Below are positions 17,995-28,442 of a stretch of 64,000 bases of DNA, piece by piece. Each line of letters opens with the position of its first letter. Within the stretch, counting starts at the first letter, position 1. The stretch comes from Kordiimonas pumila (GTDB lineage: Bacteria > Pseudomonadota > Alphaproteobacteria > Sphingomonadales > Kordiimonadaceae). The position numbers were made by a program, and so were the translations under genes. Below the pieces are notes generated by a model. The model was not told the origin of the DNA. It did not search any database and saw nothing but the letters and a program-made list of their open reading frames with translations. The stretch spans positions 2,501,501 to 2,565,500 of the forward strand of contig NZ_CP061205.1 of assembly GCF_015240255.1 (NCBI RefSeq), in the 5' to 3' direction.

Positions 17995-19158
17995 ATGCAG
18001 CCCATAACTAAAACTAATGATCTTATCGCTTTGTGCAAGCGATTATCAAAGGCAGAGTTCATCACAGTTGATACTGAGTTTTTGCGTGATAATACCTACT
18101 TCCCGCAATTGTGTTTGGTTCAGGTCGCAGATGATAACGAAGCGCATTGTATTGACCCTCTTGCAGAAGGTCTTGATTTACAGCCACTTTTTGATCTTTT
18201 TGCCGATACAAATGTCCTTAAGGTAATGCACGCCTGCAGGCAGGATATGGAGATTTTTTATCTTCTGATGAAAGACCTCCCTGCCCCAATTTTTGATACT
18301 CAAATCGCGGCTATGGTTTGTGGCTTTGGCGATTCGGTTGGTTATGAAACGCTGGTTACAAAGATTACCCACGCGCAGCTTGATAAATCAGCTCGTTATA
18401 CGGACTGGTCAAAACGCCCGCTTTCTGACACGCAGTTAACATATGCGCTTGGTGATGTAACCCACCTGAGAACAATCTATCGTAGCTTGAAAAAAGAGCT
18501 GGAAGAAACCGGCAGAACTAGCTGGGTGGAAGAGGAAACAGAGATGCTGCGCGATCCATCTCTGTATGTCGTGGAACCGTCAGAGGCATGGTTACGCATG
18601 AAAGTGCGCACAAACAAGCCACGTTTTCTTGGTATTTTAAAGGCCCTTGCTGAATGGCGCGAAATTCAGGCACAGGAACGCGATATGCCACGAGGCCGCA
18701 TCGCGAAAGATGAGGTCCTTTTCGAAATTGCTGCACATCCAGCAAAAGATATGGAGTCGCTTGATCGCTTAAGGGGTATCCCTAAAGGATTTAGCAAATC
18801 ACGCTCTGGTAAAGCACTTTTTGATGCCATACAAAAAGGCCTCGATATCCCTGAAGCTGATTTACCCAAAATTGAACGGGCAAAACCCCGGCCAGCAACG
18901 CCGCCGATGGCTGACCTTTTGAAAGTGCTTTTAAAACAGAAGTGTCAGGATGCAAAGGTTGCAACCCGCATGATTGCCAGCGCGCAAGAGCTGGAAGAAT
19001 GGGCTGCTATGCCTAAAAAAACTGATATCAGAGCCTTGCAGGGTTGGCGCTATAAAATATTTGGCGAAGATGCCTTAAAGTTGATGCGCGGTGATCTGGC
19101 TTTAACAGCAAGAAACGGTGACATTGATATTGTGGAGCTCGAAGAAGAGGCTGGCTAA
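17995..19158 (+). CDS. rnd: Ribonuclease D
   Basis: 3'-5' exoribonuclease that trims tRNA and other stable RNA 3' ends. The 387-residue product has a DEDDy exonuclease domain: VDTEFLRD (Asp and Glu of ExoI, residues 25-32), HACRQDMEIF (ExoII), and YALGDVTHL (ExoIII with Tyr and Asp). One HRDC domain (about 210-280, EWREIQAQERDMPRGRI) and a C-terminal helical region follow. I start at ATG 17995 (MQPITKTNDL), which aligns with typical RNase D N-termini; in-frame ATGs also lie at 17968 and 17983. It converges on ppx with a 20-base gap. Confidence 0.93.
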   Translation: MQPITKTNDLIALCKRLSKAEFITVDTEFLRDNTYFPQLCLVQVADDNEAHCIDPLAEGLDLQPLFDLFADTNVLKVMHACRQDMEIFYLLMKDLPAPIFDTQIAAMVCGFGDSVGYETLVTKITHAQLDKSARYTDWSKRPLSDTQLTYALGDVTHLRTIYRSLKKELEETGRTSWVEEETEMLRDPSLYVVEPSEAWLRMKVRTNKPRFLGILKALAEWREIQAQERDMPRGRIAKDEVLFEIAAHPAKDMESLDRLRGIPKGFSKSRSGKALFDAIQKGLDIPEADLPKIERAKPRPATPPMADLLKVLLKQKCQDAKVATRMIASAQELEEWAAMPKKTDIRALQGWRYKIFGEDALKLMRGDLALTARNGDIDIVELEEEAG

Positions 19159-19178
19159 GCTCTCTTTTCTTGCACTGA

Positions 19179-20675
19179 TTAAAGTATCTCTATTTTGGCA
19201 GACCTACCTACAAGCTGTGCTAGCTGTCGCAGGCGGCGGTGAACAATATCATTTTTAAGCTCTGCATGTTCCTCGGGCAAGCTTAGGTACAGTCTTGCCT
19301 TTGAAATTCGCAAGCTACTGACAGTTAAAGCTTTGACCGTACCGCCTGAAAGGCGCTGCGCCAAACGAACGGCAGCGCCCATTGTGCGAGCTTCCATGAT
19401 TTCTTCAATTTTCAAAAGTGGTAAAAGTGGTCCCAAATGAGATTCGTCTATCGACGCGCCGTAAGCTTGATTGAGAGCAACGGCAATATAACAGCGCTCT
19501 TTATGGCTAACACCTATTAAATTACTGTGCAAAACCATTGAAACAGCTTTTTCCGCTCTAAAGTCAGGATGCCCGCGCCAAGCAATATCACTTAGCAAGC
19601 AAATGGCCATCTGTAGGCGTTCTCGATATTTTTTATCTGGCAGTAATTTGTAAAATAACGGCCGGGTCCAATCATAGATAAGTTTAGAATGTTCCGGAAA
19701 ACGGCAACGTTCGTTTGCAAGTTCATGACACGTGGCCATGAACGGGTCTATTTTTTTAGCTTCTTCAGGTAGCTCATCAAAAATGACACCTTCCCTCAAA
19801 CCGTGCGCAGACGCAACAATCCTACGGGCTTTCATGGCATACATCAGCTCTATCATGATAATCGCGGCTGTAGGCAGAACTTCTCTGCGCCGGGCAGTTA
19901 AGCCAGAACCAAAAGGGATGTCATCTGGATCAAGCTTACTCAACCGCCTGCAATAGGCTGTAAACTCTGTTTTACTGCTATAATAGCCCTGTAAAATTGG
20001 CAGTGGGTATGATTGTTCACGGATCATAAGTTGTGCAATGTTCCGCCAAGCTCCACCAACCAGATAAAGGTTATGATCGCCGCCCTTATCAAGCCATGGA
20101 ATTTCTTCAAATTGCTCATGCAAATATTTTCTAAGTGCCGTTCGGTTCCTGCCAAACTTTGCCATAAGCCGAAGGGGGCCAATCGGCAGGCTGATGGTTT
20201 CATGCACAGCACCATTTTTAATGCGCGCAAGTTCAAGAGAGCCGCCGCCTAAATCGCCCGAAATTCCGTGTGCACGAGGATCACCAGATAATACACCTAG
20301 CGCAGAAAGCCGTGCTTCTTCCTCGCCCATAATAATGCGGATATCAAGATCGCATTCAGTTTTTACTTTTTTAACAAAATAAGCACCATTTGAGGCATCT
20401 CGCACGGCGGCAGTGGCCAGTACACGTAATTCACCAACCCCCATGTGCGTACATAATGAAACAAAACGCTGTAAGGTAGAAATTGCAAGCTTAATAGCAG
20501 CAGTACCCATTTTGCCCGTTTTGCCGATTTCAGCACCAAGGCCAACCATAATTTTTTCGTTAAAAATGGTGTCTGGAACGCGCTTTTTGCCAGAAAAAAC
20601 AACAAGCCTGATAGAGTTTGAACCAATATCAATTACGCCGACATAATCTTTTGTAACACTTGGTGTTTCGAACAT
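19179..20675 (-). CDS. ppx: Exopolyphosphatase (Ppx/GppA family)
   Basis: Cleaves terminal phosphates from polyphosphate, or pppGpp to ppGpp in GppA-type members. The 498-residue protein shows the actin-like ATPase-fold motifs VGVIDIGSNSIRLVVF (residues 12-27), the GEEEARLSALGV block and GDLGGGSLELARI (phosphate loop). A C-terminal HD-like helical domain (HELANERCRFPEHSK onward) gives a length close to E. coli Ppx. It follows ppk by 7 bases, so polyphosphate synthesis and breakdown are co-expressed, as in E. coli. Substrate preference (polyP or pppGpp) cannot be told from motifs; the pairing with ppk favours polyP. Confidence 0.93.
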   Translation of the reverse strand: MFETPSVTKDYVGVIDIGSNSIRLVVFSGKKRVPDTIFNEKIMVGLGAEIGKTGKMGTAAIKLAISTLQRFVSLCTHMGVGELRVLATAAVRDASNGAYFVKKVKTECDLDIRIIMGEEEARLSALGVLSGDPRAHGISGDLGGGSLELARIKNGAVHETISLPIGPLRLMAKFGRNRTALRKYLHEQFEEIPWLDKGGDHNLYLVGGAWRNIAQLMIREQSYPLPILQGYYSSKTEFTAYCRRLSKLDPDDIPFGSGLTARRREVLPTAAIIMIELMYAMKARRIVASAHGLREGVIFDELPEEAKKIDPFMATCHELANERCRFPEHSKLIYDWTRPLFYKLLPDKKYRERLQMAICLLSDIAWRGHPDFRAEKAVSMVLHSNLIGVSHKERCYIAVALNQAYGASIDESHLGPLLPLLKIEEIMEARTMGAAVRLAQRLSGGTVKALTVSSLRISKARLYLSLPEEHAELKNDIVHRRLRQLAQLVGRSAKIEIL

Positions 20676-20682
20676 ACGTTAA

Positions 20683-22917
20683 TTACTCATCATACCCGTA
20701 TTTCAGTAAGTGCGGTATCTGGTCAGCACTACCCAACGCCTTACCTCTGCCTGAAAGGGATGTATTTGTCATGAAATAATGATGGGCAATGAACGGTTCT
20801 TCCCCTTCAGCGGGTTGATTTCTTATATAGGAACCATCTGCATTCATAGCCCAAGATTGGCAATTATCTCGCAGATTAGCGGCCATCACCTGCCCCATAA
20901 TCTGATCGTGTACAGTAGGATTTTCTATTGGTACTAGAGTTTCAACCCGCGAATGAAAGTTACGTGGCATCCAATCTGCTGATGAAATGAATACTTTAGC
21001 ATGCTTAGAAGGCAGCCTATGACCATTGCCAAAGCAACATATTCGTGCATGTTCTAGAAAGCGGCCAATAATGGACCTGACACGAATATTTTCACTTAGA
21101 CCCGGAATGCCGGGGCGCAGTGTGCATATTCCCCGCACGATCAAATCAACCATAACACCGTTCATGGAAGCCTCGTAAAGCTTATCAATGATCACCGGGT
21201 CTAGTAATGAGTTAACTTTAACCCAAACAGCGCCAGGACGACCAGCACGTACATGTTCAATTTCGCAGTCAATTAACCTAAGCAATTGACTCTGCATCAT
21301 AAACGGAGAAAGCACGAGTTTCTCAAGCCCAATTGGTTCAATGTAGCCTGTAAGATAATTGAATAAACGGTTTGTATCACGTGATAGAGCCGGATCTGCC
21401 GTAAAGAAGGATAGGTCTGTATAAATTTTTGCAGTGATGGGGTGATAATTACCTGTACCAAAATGCATATAGCTTTTTAGAATGCCGGATTCGCGCCGCA
21501 CAACCATCGATACTTTAGCGTGGGTTTTAAGCTCAATAAAGCCAAACACAACATAAACACCTGCCCGTTCAAGGTCCCGCGCCCATTTAATGTTTTGTTC
21601 TTCATCAAATCGTGCCTTTAACTCAACAACGGCAGTGACTGATTTTCCTGCCTCCGCAGCTTCAATAAGTGCGCCTATAATATCTGACTGCGAGCCGGCG
21701 CGGTATAATGTCTGTTTGATAGCAACAACATCAGGATCGCGTGCAGCTTGACGCAGAAATTGGTGAACCACATCAAACGATTCGTAAGGGTGATGTACAA
21801 CAAAATCTTTTGCAGCGATTGCCTTAAAAATGTCGCCGTTAAAATCTCTCACCCTTTCTGGGTAGCGTGGTGTGTAGTTTTTAAATTTAAGGTCAGGAAA
21901 ATCATCAACAATTAATTGGCTAATTTCATTGATGCCTAAAATTCCATCCACTTGCACAACAACATCTTTGTCGGCGCCAAGCTTTGAAATAACCAAGTCT
22001 TTTAATTCTTGTGGCATTGCTTCGTCAATTTTAAGGCGAATTACCCTGCCCCGTCTACGACGTTTAAGTGCGCTTTCAAATACGCGCACTAGGTCTTCTG
22101 CTTCTTCTTCAATTTCCATGTCACTGTCGCGGATAACCCGAAAAACACCGCAGCCATCAACAATGTAGCCCGGAAAGAGCTGATCAAGGAATAGCTCTAG
22201 CATGCGCTCAAGGGATACAAAACTTACGCCGTTATCATCATTAGGCAGTCGTACAAAGCGCTTTACATGGTTTGGCACTGGCAGCAAGGCCAACATATCT
22301 TTTTTGTCTGCTTTACGTACAAGCGACAAAGCCATGGTAAAACCAAGGTTGGGAATGAAAGGGAATGGGTGTGCGGGGTCTACGGCAATAGGTGTTAAAA
22401 CAGGTAGTACGTTTTCTAGAAAGTAGGTTTCAATCCAGCCCCGATCGCTTGTAGAAATTTCATGCAGGTCAAGCAGGTCAATACCATTTTCCTTCATTTC
22501 GGTTCGCAGAGAAGCAAAAACAGCTTGTTGTTTGTCCATCAACTCTTCGGCGAAAGCGTTTACGCGCTGTAACTGTTGAACGGGCGTAAGGCCATCGTCA
22601 GATAACACTTCCATCCGTAAATCCTGTTGCCCGCGTAAGCCTGCAACACGAACCATATAAAATTCATCAAGATTATTACCGGAGATAGATAAGAAACGAA
22701 GGCGCTCTAAAAGAGGATGTGCGCGATTTTCGGCTTCTTCAAGAACGCGCATGTTAAACTGTAGCCAGCTCATTTCTCGGTTTAGATATTTTTCTCCGCT
22801 TATTGTGTTAGAGATTTGCTGCACAATAACAGATCGCTCCGGCAAGGTTGCTACCAGCGCTGAACTATTAGAAGTTGTTTTCTGAGTAGAAGCTGTTTTC
22901 AAATCACCGTCCGCCAT
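20683..22917 (-). CDS. ppk1: Polyphosphate kinase 1
   Basis: Reversibly polymerises ATP gamma-phosphate into inorganic polyphosphate. The 744 residues include the N-terminal four-helix domain ([19 protein letters not shown]), the head domain, and two phospholipase-D-like catalytic domains. The motif [20 protein letters not shown] carries the autophosphorylated His, and [19 protein letters not shown] the second conserved His. The length is slightly greater than the E. coli enzyme because of an extra N-terminal tail of about 40 residues rich in Ser/Thr. A purine-rich GGGGATGA precedes the ATG. It lies 51 bases after hda and immediately before ppx. Confidence 0.97.
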   Translation of the reverse strand: MADGDLKTASTQKTTSNSSALVATLPERSVIVQQISNTISGEKYLNREMSWLQFNMRVLEEAENRAHPLLERLRFLSISGNNLDEFYMVRVAGLRGQQDLRMEVLSDDGLTPVQQLQRVNAFAEELMDKQQAVFASLRTEMKENGIDLLDLHEISTSDRGWIETYFLENVLPVLTPIAVDPAHPFPFIPNLGFTMALSLVRKADKKDMLALLPVPNHVKRFVRLPNDDNGVSFVSLERMLELFLDQLFPGYIVDGCGVFRVIRDSDMEIEEEAEDLVRVFESALKRRRRGRVIRLKIDEAMPQELKDLVISKLGADKDVVVQVDGILGINEISQLIVDDFPDLKFKNYTPRYPERVRDFNGDIFKAIAAKDFVVHHPYESFDVVHQFLRQAARDPDVVAIKQTLYRAGSQSDIIGALIEAAEAGKSVTAVVELKARFDEEQNIKWARDLERAGVYVVFGFIELKTHAKVSMVVRRESGILKSYMHFGTGNYHPITAKIYTDLSFFTADPALSRDTNRLFNYLTGYIEPIGLEKLVLSPFMMQSQLLRLIDCEIEHVRAGRPGAVWVKVNSLLDPVIIDKLYEASMNGVMVDLIVRGICTLRPGIPGLSENIRVRSIIGRFLEHARICCFGNGHRLPSKHAKVFISSADWMPRNFHSRVETLVPIENPTVHDQIMGQVMAANLRDNCQSWAMNADGSYIRNQPAEGEEPFIAHHYFMTNTSLSGRGKALGSADQIPHLLKYGYDE

Positions 22918-22968
22918 TTTGTCATCCCCGCGACTATTTTGTATGGCTATAAGAAAGAATTGTTACAA

Positions 22969-23646
22969 TTATCCGTTTGCAAAACCATTAAGGCAACTTT
23001 TTACAAGCGGTTTGGTTATGTTGCGCTTGGTCGTTAGTGAAACATGATCCAGCGCATTCACTAAATCATATGCTGCAGAAAAAGACCGTTCCATATGAGC
23101 CGTAATATAAGTCATTACTTCATGCTTAACAGTTAACTGCCTGTCAGAAAATAGCTTTACGAGCAACATCAACAATAAGTTGTCGTCCGGCTCACCGATG
23201 GTGCCAATATGAACTGTAGCCAGCCTCGATTTTAGGTCAGGTAATTTAACAGGCCAGTTGTTGGGTGCTGTTCTTGCTGTTATCAGCATGATTCCGTTTT
23301 TCTCACGCGACCAATTAAACAAGTGAAACAGGTTTTCTTCAGATAATGTTTTAGTCGATAACATATCATCAATATCATCAAGCACTATAGAGCAGGATTC
23401 GGCCAACTCTGATATTCTGGTACCCGCATTAAACCGTATTGCGCCGGTTTCTTCTGCCCATATATTGGCGATATGGGTTTTGCCAGAGGCCGTAGGGCCA
23501 ACCAGTGCAGCAGTATGTCCTGGCCATGACTGCCAGTTATCCAACAATGTGATCGCTGCAGAGTTTGAGCCTGAAACAATAAAGTCTTCCCGGCTAAAGC
23601 TAGGAACATGAGTAAGGTCAAGTGGTATCTGGTGTGTTGTTTTCAT
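22969..23646 (-). CDS. hdaA: Hda-type DnaA regulatory ATPase
   Basis: AAA+ protein related to DnaA domain III which, with the DNA-loaded beta clamp, triggers hydrolysis of DnaA-ATP and so limits re-initiation. The 225 residues show Walker A GPTASGKTH (50-58), Walker B SIVLDDIDD (86-94), a sensor I-like ITARTAPNNWPVKLPDLKSRLA and a C-terminal helical part. There is no DNA-binding domain IV. The start, MKTTHQIPLDL, has the N-terminal QIPLDL that resembles a clamp-binding motif. It overlaps perM by 4 bases. The perM-hda order is conserved in alphaproteobacteria. Confidence 0.9.
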   Translation of the reverse strand: MKTTHQIPLDLTHVPSFSREDFIVSGSNSAAITLLDNWQSWPGHTAALVGPTASGKTHIANIWAEETGAIRFNAGTRISELAESCSIVLDDIDDMLSTKTLSEENLFHLFNWSREKNGIMLITARTAPNNWPVKLPDLKSRLATVHIGTIGEPDDNLLLMLLVKLFSDRQLTVKHEVMTYITAHMERSFSAAYDLVNALDHVSLTTKRNITKPLVKSCLNGFANG

Positions 23647-24734
23647 AGCTTGGACGTTGTTTTTATACTGCCTTGGTCTTCAGTAGGGTCTGCAATTTTA
23701 TAGTGTTCTCTATATTGTTTAATCCAGTACCGTACAAGAACAGCAAGGGCAGCGGATACAGGTAAAGCAATCAGCACCCCAACAAAGCCCATCAGCTCTC
23801 CACCTGCTAAAACAGCAAACAAAACCCAAACTGGGTGCAGGCCAACACGTTCACCGATCAGACGCGGCGTCAAGAACGAGCCTTCAATAAGCTGAACAAC
23901 AAAAAAGACAGCAGCCACCAGCCCTAACTGTATAGGATCAAGCCCCCATTGCCCAACACCTAAGGCAAGAGCAACCGCCAAGGCAACCAGCGTGCCGACG
24001 AATGGAATAAATGACATTATACCGGCGAGAAGCCCTAGAATGATAGCAAAATCAAGGCCAACCAGCATCCACCCAAGAGCATACATAACTCCCATAATGG
24101 TGCTAACCATAAGCTGGCCGCGCACAAAACCTGCGAGAACAGTATCGATGTCTGCAGAGACTTGCCTAATTGCAGGTGCCTGTTCTGGTGGCAACCAACC
24201 ATTCACTTTCGCAACCAACAAATCCCAGTCACGCAGCATATAAAATGCTACAACCGGTGAAATCAGCACCAATGTAAGAATATTAAAGAGTGCTAACCCA
24301 CCCTTCAGAATATTTGTTGCACTGTCCTGAACTTTACCAAGAATTTGTTCTGAAAAAGAACCAAGAATGCTGTTTATGTCTTCACCGTTGCCTATATTAT
24401 AACTGTCTGAAAGGCCCTGCATTGCTTTTGAAAGCCAGGGCCTCAAGCCTGATATGGTCTTCGGTAATGTTTCTGAAACAGAACCAAGCTGTGATTGAAC
24501 AATAGGCCAAAAAGCTAAAACAATGCCTGTTATTAGAATAAAAAATCCTGCAATCACAAGGCCTGCGGCAATGGAGCGCGGCAGTTTTTTTGCCTCAAGC
24601 CTATCAGCAACAGGATCCAGAAAATAAGCAACAGCGAAACCCACCAAAAAAGGTAATAATATTCCCTTTATTAGGTATAGGAATAATATGGCAAAAATGG
24701 CGGCTACTATCCAGCCCCAGCGCTTTATAGTCAT
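23643..24734 (-). CDS. AI-2E family transporter (PerM/YdiK-like)
   Basis: Polytopic membrane protein of 363 residues with about eight helices, belonging to the AI-2E/PerM exporter family; members are linked to autoinducer export, Na+/H+ exchange or unknown permease activity. Visible hallmarks are the N-terminal hydrophobic pair with FLVGFAVAYFLDPVADRLE, the central amphipathic stretch and the closing GVLIALPVSAALAVLVRYW. It overlaps both neighbours by 4 bases (hda at 23643-23646, DUF2066 gene at 24731-24734), so the three genes form a tightly coupled operon. The substrate is unknown; signalling through AI-2 should not be assumed from the name. Confidence 0.88.
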   Translation of the reverse strand: MTIKRWGWIVAAIFAILFLYLIKGILLPFLVGFAVAYFLDPVADRLEAKKLPRSIAAGLVIAGFFILITGIVLAFWPIVQSQLGSVSETLPKTISGLRPWLSKAMQGLSDSYNIGNGEDINSILGSFSEQILGKVQDSATNILKGGLALFNILTLVLISPVVAFYMLRDWDLLVAKVNGWLPPEQAPAIRQVSADIDTVLAGFVRGQLMVSTIMGVMYALGWMLVGLDFAIILGLLAGIMSFIPFVGTLVALAVALALGVGQWGLDPIQLGLVAAVFFVVQLIEGSFLTPRLIGERVGLHPVWVLFAVLAGGELMGFVGVLIALPVSAALAVLVRYWIKQYREHYKIADPTEDQGSIKTTSKL

Positions 24735-25888
24735 TTGATTCCTTGCGTTTTTTTAAGGCTCAGCATTTTTTGAGTACCATAATCATCTAGCACAAGGCCT
24801 GCATACTGCAATGCCAGAGCAAGCTGATCATCATTTCCTGTGTAGGAAAAAGAGAATTTACTAAGGGGTACACTGATTGATAAAACCCGTACATCCGTTA
24901 TCAGTGTTACCTGAGACAAGCATTTTTCAATCTTTGCAATAGCTTGCAGGTCACTCGTTGTTACATATGTTTCCATAATACCTTGGTTATTGGTATCAAC
25001 AAGCAGTTGCTTGCGCCACAATGTATCGTTCGAATCAAGTACGCTATCATACATTCTAGCTATTGCATCTTCTTCACCAATTTCACTTTGTATTGTTTGC
25101 ATTGCTTCGTGTTGTTGCATGCTTTCACTGGAATTATAGGTGTATATGAGAGTACCTCCCCCGCCAGCAACCGGTTTCCACTCAGAATCTATCAACAGTG
25201 CTGATTGAACACCATAATCTAATGCTAAAGTTAAAGCGCTGTCCAAAAAACCCTTTGAAACTTCTCCGTAAGTAACCATAAGGCGTTCTTTTATAAGGCC
25301 TTTAGAAAATACATAGTTTCTAATTCTGTTGTGCCAGTCCACGGTACCACGCGCGGCTTTCATCGCGTCATTAGGCTCCCAAAGGTATTCTTCCAAACCA
25401 CTTTTATGACTATGCATTACCAGCACACCGTTGCCGGTCCCCACCACATGCGGAACGTTATATTTTGCAAGAAAACTGCTAAACACAGTAGGCTCAAAAC
25501 GCACATCAAGTGTAGCAATGTACCGACGGGAAGATGATTGTTCTTCACGAACTTCAATACCACTTACTAAAGCTTGTTTCTCTGCAATAGTAAGGTCTGG
25601 CAACTTTGCTCTGCCTTCTGGCTGTGTAATTTTTTTGAGTAGCGTATCATAGGCTTTGGTTTCAGCTTCCTGCAATGCTTCATCGCGTGCAGCACTTGCC
25701 TTATTCGCCGTCACGTCAACATGGATACCCCGAATGGTAAATAATAGGTCCAGCGAATCATCTTGCTGAGCATGAAGCACACCAAATGGCACACTGGCAC
25801 ATATTAGGCACAATATTGGCACAAGAAAATGGCACACTCTGGCTGAAAAAGCTGTATTTTGTGGTTGCTGCTTCATAAGGTCTTTCAT
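24731..25888 (-). CDS. DUF2066 domain-containing secreted protein
   Basis: Protein of unknown function, 385 residues, with an N-terminal signal peptide ending near GVLHAQQ, so probably periplasmic. After this comes the DUF2066 block IRGIHVDVTANKASAARDEA and a long alpha/beta region. Conserved alphaproteobacterial context is purM divergent and perM-hda downstream, exactly as here. Its stop overlaps the perM start by four bases. The start may be M1 (25888) or M5; neither has a good ribosome binding site. The context suggests an envelope role, but nothing specific can be claimed. Confidence 0.8.
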   Translation of the reverse strand: MKDLMKQQPQNTAFSARVCHFLVPILCLICASVPFGVLHAQQDDSLDLLFTIRGIHVDVTANKASAARDEALQEAETKAYDTLLKKITQPEGRAKLPDLTIAEKQALVSGIEVREEQSSSRRYIATLDVRFEPTVFSSFLAKYNVPHVVGTGNGVLVMHSHKSGLEEYLWEPNDAMKAARGTVDWHNRIRNYVFSKGLIKERLMVTYGEVSKGFLDSALTLALDYGVQSALLIDSEWKPVAGGGGTLIYTYNSSESMQQHEAMQTIQSEIGEEDAIARMYDSVLDSNDTLWRKQLLVDTNNQGIMETYVTTSDLQAIAKIEKCLSQVTLITDVRVLSISVPLSKFSFSYTGNDDQLALALQYAGLVLDDYGTQKMLSLKKTQGIK

Positions 25889-26008
25889 ATCGACTAACAG
25901 GGCACTATAACGCGTGCATGTTTATTTGCGAGCATATTTGAAATAGGCTCTGCATAGTACCAGTGTGATAACAAATTTAGCCACTACTATGGCAAAACAG
26001 GTTTTAGC

Positions 26009-27115
26009 GTGTCAGAAAAAAAACAATCTTATACCTATAAGTCAAGCGGCGTTGATATCGACGCTGGCGATGCTCTCGTTAACAATATAAAACCCCTTGC
26101 GGCCAGTACAAAGCGCAGCGGCGCTGATGCTGACCTTGGCGGTTTTGGTGGCCTTTTTGACCTGCGAGCTGCTGGCTTTCAAGACCCGATACTGGTCGCT
26201 GCCAATGACGGCGTGGGTACAAAGCTTAAAGTAGCCATTGATGCAGGTCTTCATGATACGGTTGGTATTGATTTGGTTGCCATGTGTGTGAATGACCTTG
26301 TGGTGCAAGGTGCAGAGCCATTGTTGTTTTTGGATTATATGGCAACAGGCAAGCTTGATGTTGCCCAAATGACAGATGTTGTAGCGGGTATTGCGGAAGG
26401 CTGTAGGCAGGCGGGCTGTGCTCTGGTTGGCGGCGAAACGGCTGAAATGCCGGGCATGTATCACGGCGCAGACTATGATCTAGCTGGTTTTGCTGTTGGC
26501 GCTGCCGAACGTGGCACTCTTATTGACGGCTCAACTGTGGAAGCGGGTGATGTTCTTTTAGGGCTCGCATCAAACGGAACCCATTCAAACGGCTATTCCC
26601 TTATTCGCCGCATAATTGAGGATAAAGGCTTTAAATACAGTGAGCCCGCGCCGTTTAATAAGTCTATTACTTTGGGCGAAGCCTTAATAGCGCCCACAAA
26701 AATTTATGTAAAAAGCTGCCTAGCTGGCATCAAAGCAGGCTATGTAAAAGCGCTTTCACACATTACAGGGGGCGGTTTTTTGGAAAATGTGCCTCGTGTT
26801 ATGCCTAAAAATACTTTGGCTGAAATTGACAGTTCTGTTTGGGAATTACCAAGTGTATTCAGTTGGTTACAGGCTGAGGGGAACATTGAAACCAGAGAAA
26901 TGTCTCGCACGTTCAACTGCGGTATTGGCATGGTTGTTGTTGTAACAGCCGAAAATGCTGCAGATGCTAAAGCCTTGTTTGAAGAACACGGTGAAACCGC
27001 TTATGTGATTGGCCAGATCAGCGAAGCTGAAGGCAAACCAAAGTGCCGTGTTTCCGGGAAGGCTGGAACATGGGGCGCAAGCGCTGATTGGTCTGCTATA
27101 ACAGAAAGCGCATAA
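26009..27115 (+). CDS. purM: Phosphoribosylformylglycinamidine cyclo-ligase (AIR synthetase)
   Basis: Fifth step of de novo purine synthesis, closing FGAM to AIR with ATP. The 368-residue protein has the AIRS family features: [15 protein letters not shown] near the start, [14 protein letters not shown], the [12 protein letters not shown] segment and [18 protein letters not shown], then [16 protein letters not shown] in the C-terminal domain. It starts at GTG 26009. It is followed by purN with a one-base gap after the stop, the standard purMN operon. It is divergent from the DUF2066 gene with a 120-base spacer that should hold both promoters. Confidence 0.97.
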   Translation: MSEKKQSYTYKSSGVDIDAGDALVNNIKPLAASTKRSGADADLGGFGGLFDLRAAGFQDPILVAANDGVGTKLKVAIDAGLHDTVGIDLVAMCVNDLVVQGAEPLLFLDYMATGKLDVAQMTDVVAGIAEGCRQAGCALVGGETAEMPGMYHGADYDLAGFAVGAAERGTLIDGSTVEAGDVLLGLASNGTHSNGYSLIRRIIEDKGFKYSEPAPFNKSITLGEALIAPTKIYVKSCLAGIKAGYVKALSHITGGGFLENVPRVMPKNTLAEIDSSVWELPSVFSWLQAEGNIETREMSRTFNCGIGMVVVVTAENAADAKALFEEHGETAYVIGQISEAEGKPKCRVSGKAGTWGASADWSAITESA

Positions 27116-27116
27116 T

Positions 27117-27770
27117 ATGGGAAAACTTCGCCTTGGTGTCCTAATTTCAGGCAGCGGTACTAATTTGCAAGCGCTCATCGATGCCTGTAGAGCACATAAT
27201 TTCCCCGCTAAAATAGCCGTGGTCATTTCTAATAGGCCCGATGTTATGGGCCTCAAACGGGCTGAAGCCGCGCACATCAAAACGGTTACGCTCGACCATA
27301 AAAATTATGAAACCAGAGAAGACTTTGAGGCTGAGCTTCATGAAACCTTGCAACAAAACAAGGTTGAGCTTGTATGCCTTGCTGGTTTTATGCGGCTTTT
27401 GAATGCTGAGTTTGTAAACAGGTGGAAAGACCGGATGATCAACATTCACCCTTCCCTGCTGCCATCCTATAAAGGTTTACATACACATGCCCGGGCCCTG
27501 GAAGACGGTGTACGCTTCGCTGGCTGTACTATTCATTATGTACGCCCAGAAATGGATAATGGTCCCATTATCATGCAGGCAGCCATCCCCATTGAACCCA
27601 ATGAAACGGAAGAAAGTTTGATTGCAAAAACACTGACCTATGAACACCAGATGTACCCGGTTGTTGTAAAGCTTATTGCGGAAGGCAAAGTACGTGTTTC
27701 AGGGCATAAAGTAGTTTTTGGTGAAGATGTGAATTTAGGTTCTATCGGACAAATCAGCCCTCTTCTCTAG
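27117..27770 (+). CDS. purN: Phosphoribosylglycinamide formyltransferase (PurN)
   Basis: Formylates GAR using 10-formyl-THF in purine synthesis. The 217-residue protein shows LRLGVLISGSGTNLQALIDA at the N-terminus, the catalytic Asn/His block NIHPSLLPSYKG with the downstream CTIHYVRPEMDNGPII segment carrying the conserved Asp, and a GAR/folate-binding fold typical of PurN. It is one base behind purM. A bidirectional terminator (27848-27875) follows and insulates it from convergent ndk. Confidence 0.97.
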   Translation: MGKLRLGVLISGSGTNLQALIDACRAHNFPAKIAVVISNRPDVMGLKRAEAAHIKTVTLDHKNYETREDFEAELHETLQQNKVELVCLAGFMRLLNAEFVNRWKDRMINIHPSLLPSYKGLHTHARALEDGVRFAGCTIHYVRPEMDNGPIIMQAAIPIEPNETEESLIAKTLTYEHQMYPVVVKLIAEGKVRVSGHKVVFGEDVNLGSIGQISPLL

Positions 27771-27847
27771 CCATAATGCATCAAGCATTACAGGAAAGCT
27801 TGGCAAACATCCGGCTGAAGCTGGCATTCTTTATCCTTAGAATGCAT

Positions 27848-27875
27848 AAAAAAGGCTGCTAAAAGCAGCCTTTTC
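27848..27875. terminator. Bidirectional terminator between purN and ndk
   Basis: AAAGGCTGC (27851-27859) pairs with GCAGCCTTT (27865-27873) around a TAAAA loop. T-runs follow on both strands (TTTTCTT on plus, TTTTTTAT on minus), so it can end both the purMN transcript and the convergent ndk transcript. Confidence 0.93.
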
Positions 27876-27893
27876 TTAATTATTTAAGTGTGG

Positions 27894-28316
27894 TTAGCCA
27901 ACAATTTCATTGCCCGCAAAGAATTGCGCAATTTCGATAGCCGCATTTTCAAGGCTATCTGAGCCGTGAACAGAGTTTTCACCGATTGAGAGAGCAAACT
28001 CTTTACGTACTGTACCTTCAGCAGCTTCTGACGGGTTAGTAGCACCCATCACTTCACGGTGTTTCAGGACGGCGTTTTCACCTTCCAGAACCTGAACAAC
28101 AACTGGGGCAGACGTCATGAACTCAACCAGTTCGCCAAAGAATGGGCGCGCACTGTGAACAGCATAAAATGTTTCAGCTTGTGCTGTAGTCATTTGAATG
28201 CGCTTCTGTGCAACAATGCGCAGACCATTTTTTTCAAAAAGTGAATTGATAGCACCAGTTAGGTTACGATTAGTTGCATCTGGTTTAATTATTGAAAAAG
28301 TACGCTCGAGAGCCAT
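27894..28316 (-). CDS. ndk: Nucleoside diphosphate kinase
   Basis: Balances NTP and dNTP pools by moving the gamma phosphate through a phospho-histidine. The 140 residues contain [14 protein letters not shown], the [17 protein letters not shown] block, and the active-site region [12 protein letters not shown] with the catalytic His. The length is the standard bacterial one. It is a single-gene unit between the shared terminator and a divergent ABC-F gene. Confidence 0.97.
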   Translation of the reverse strand: MALERTFSIIKPDATNRNLTGAINSLFEKNGLRIVAQKRIQMTTAQAETFYAVHSARPFFGELVEFMTSAPVVVQVLEGENAVLKHREVMGATNPSEAAEGTVRKEFALSIGENSVHGSDSLENAAIEIAQFFAGNEIVG

Positions 28317-28442
28317 GTGACTATCCCTTGTTATCGTGGGTAAAAGATTGATTCGGGCGCCTTATAACGAGTCCTGATAATAAAGCCAAGCATTGCTTTA
28401 TCTCCATTGCATGAGAATGGACACTATGATACTTGCCTGCCC

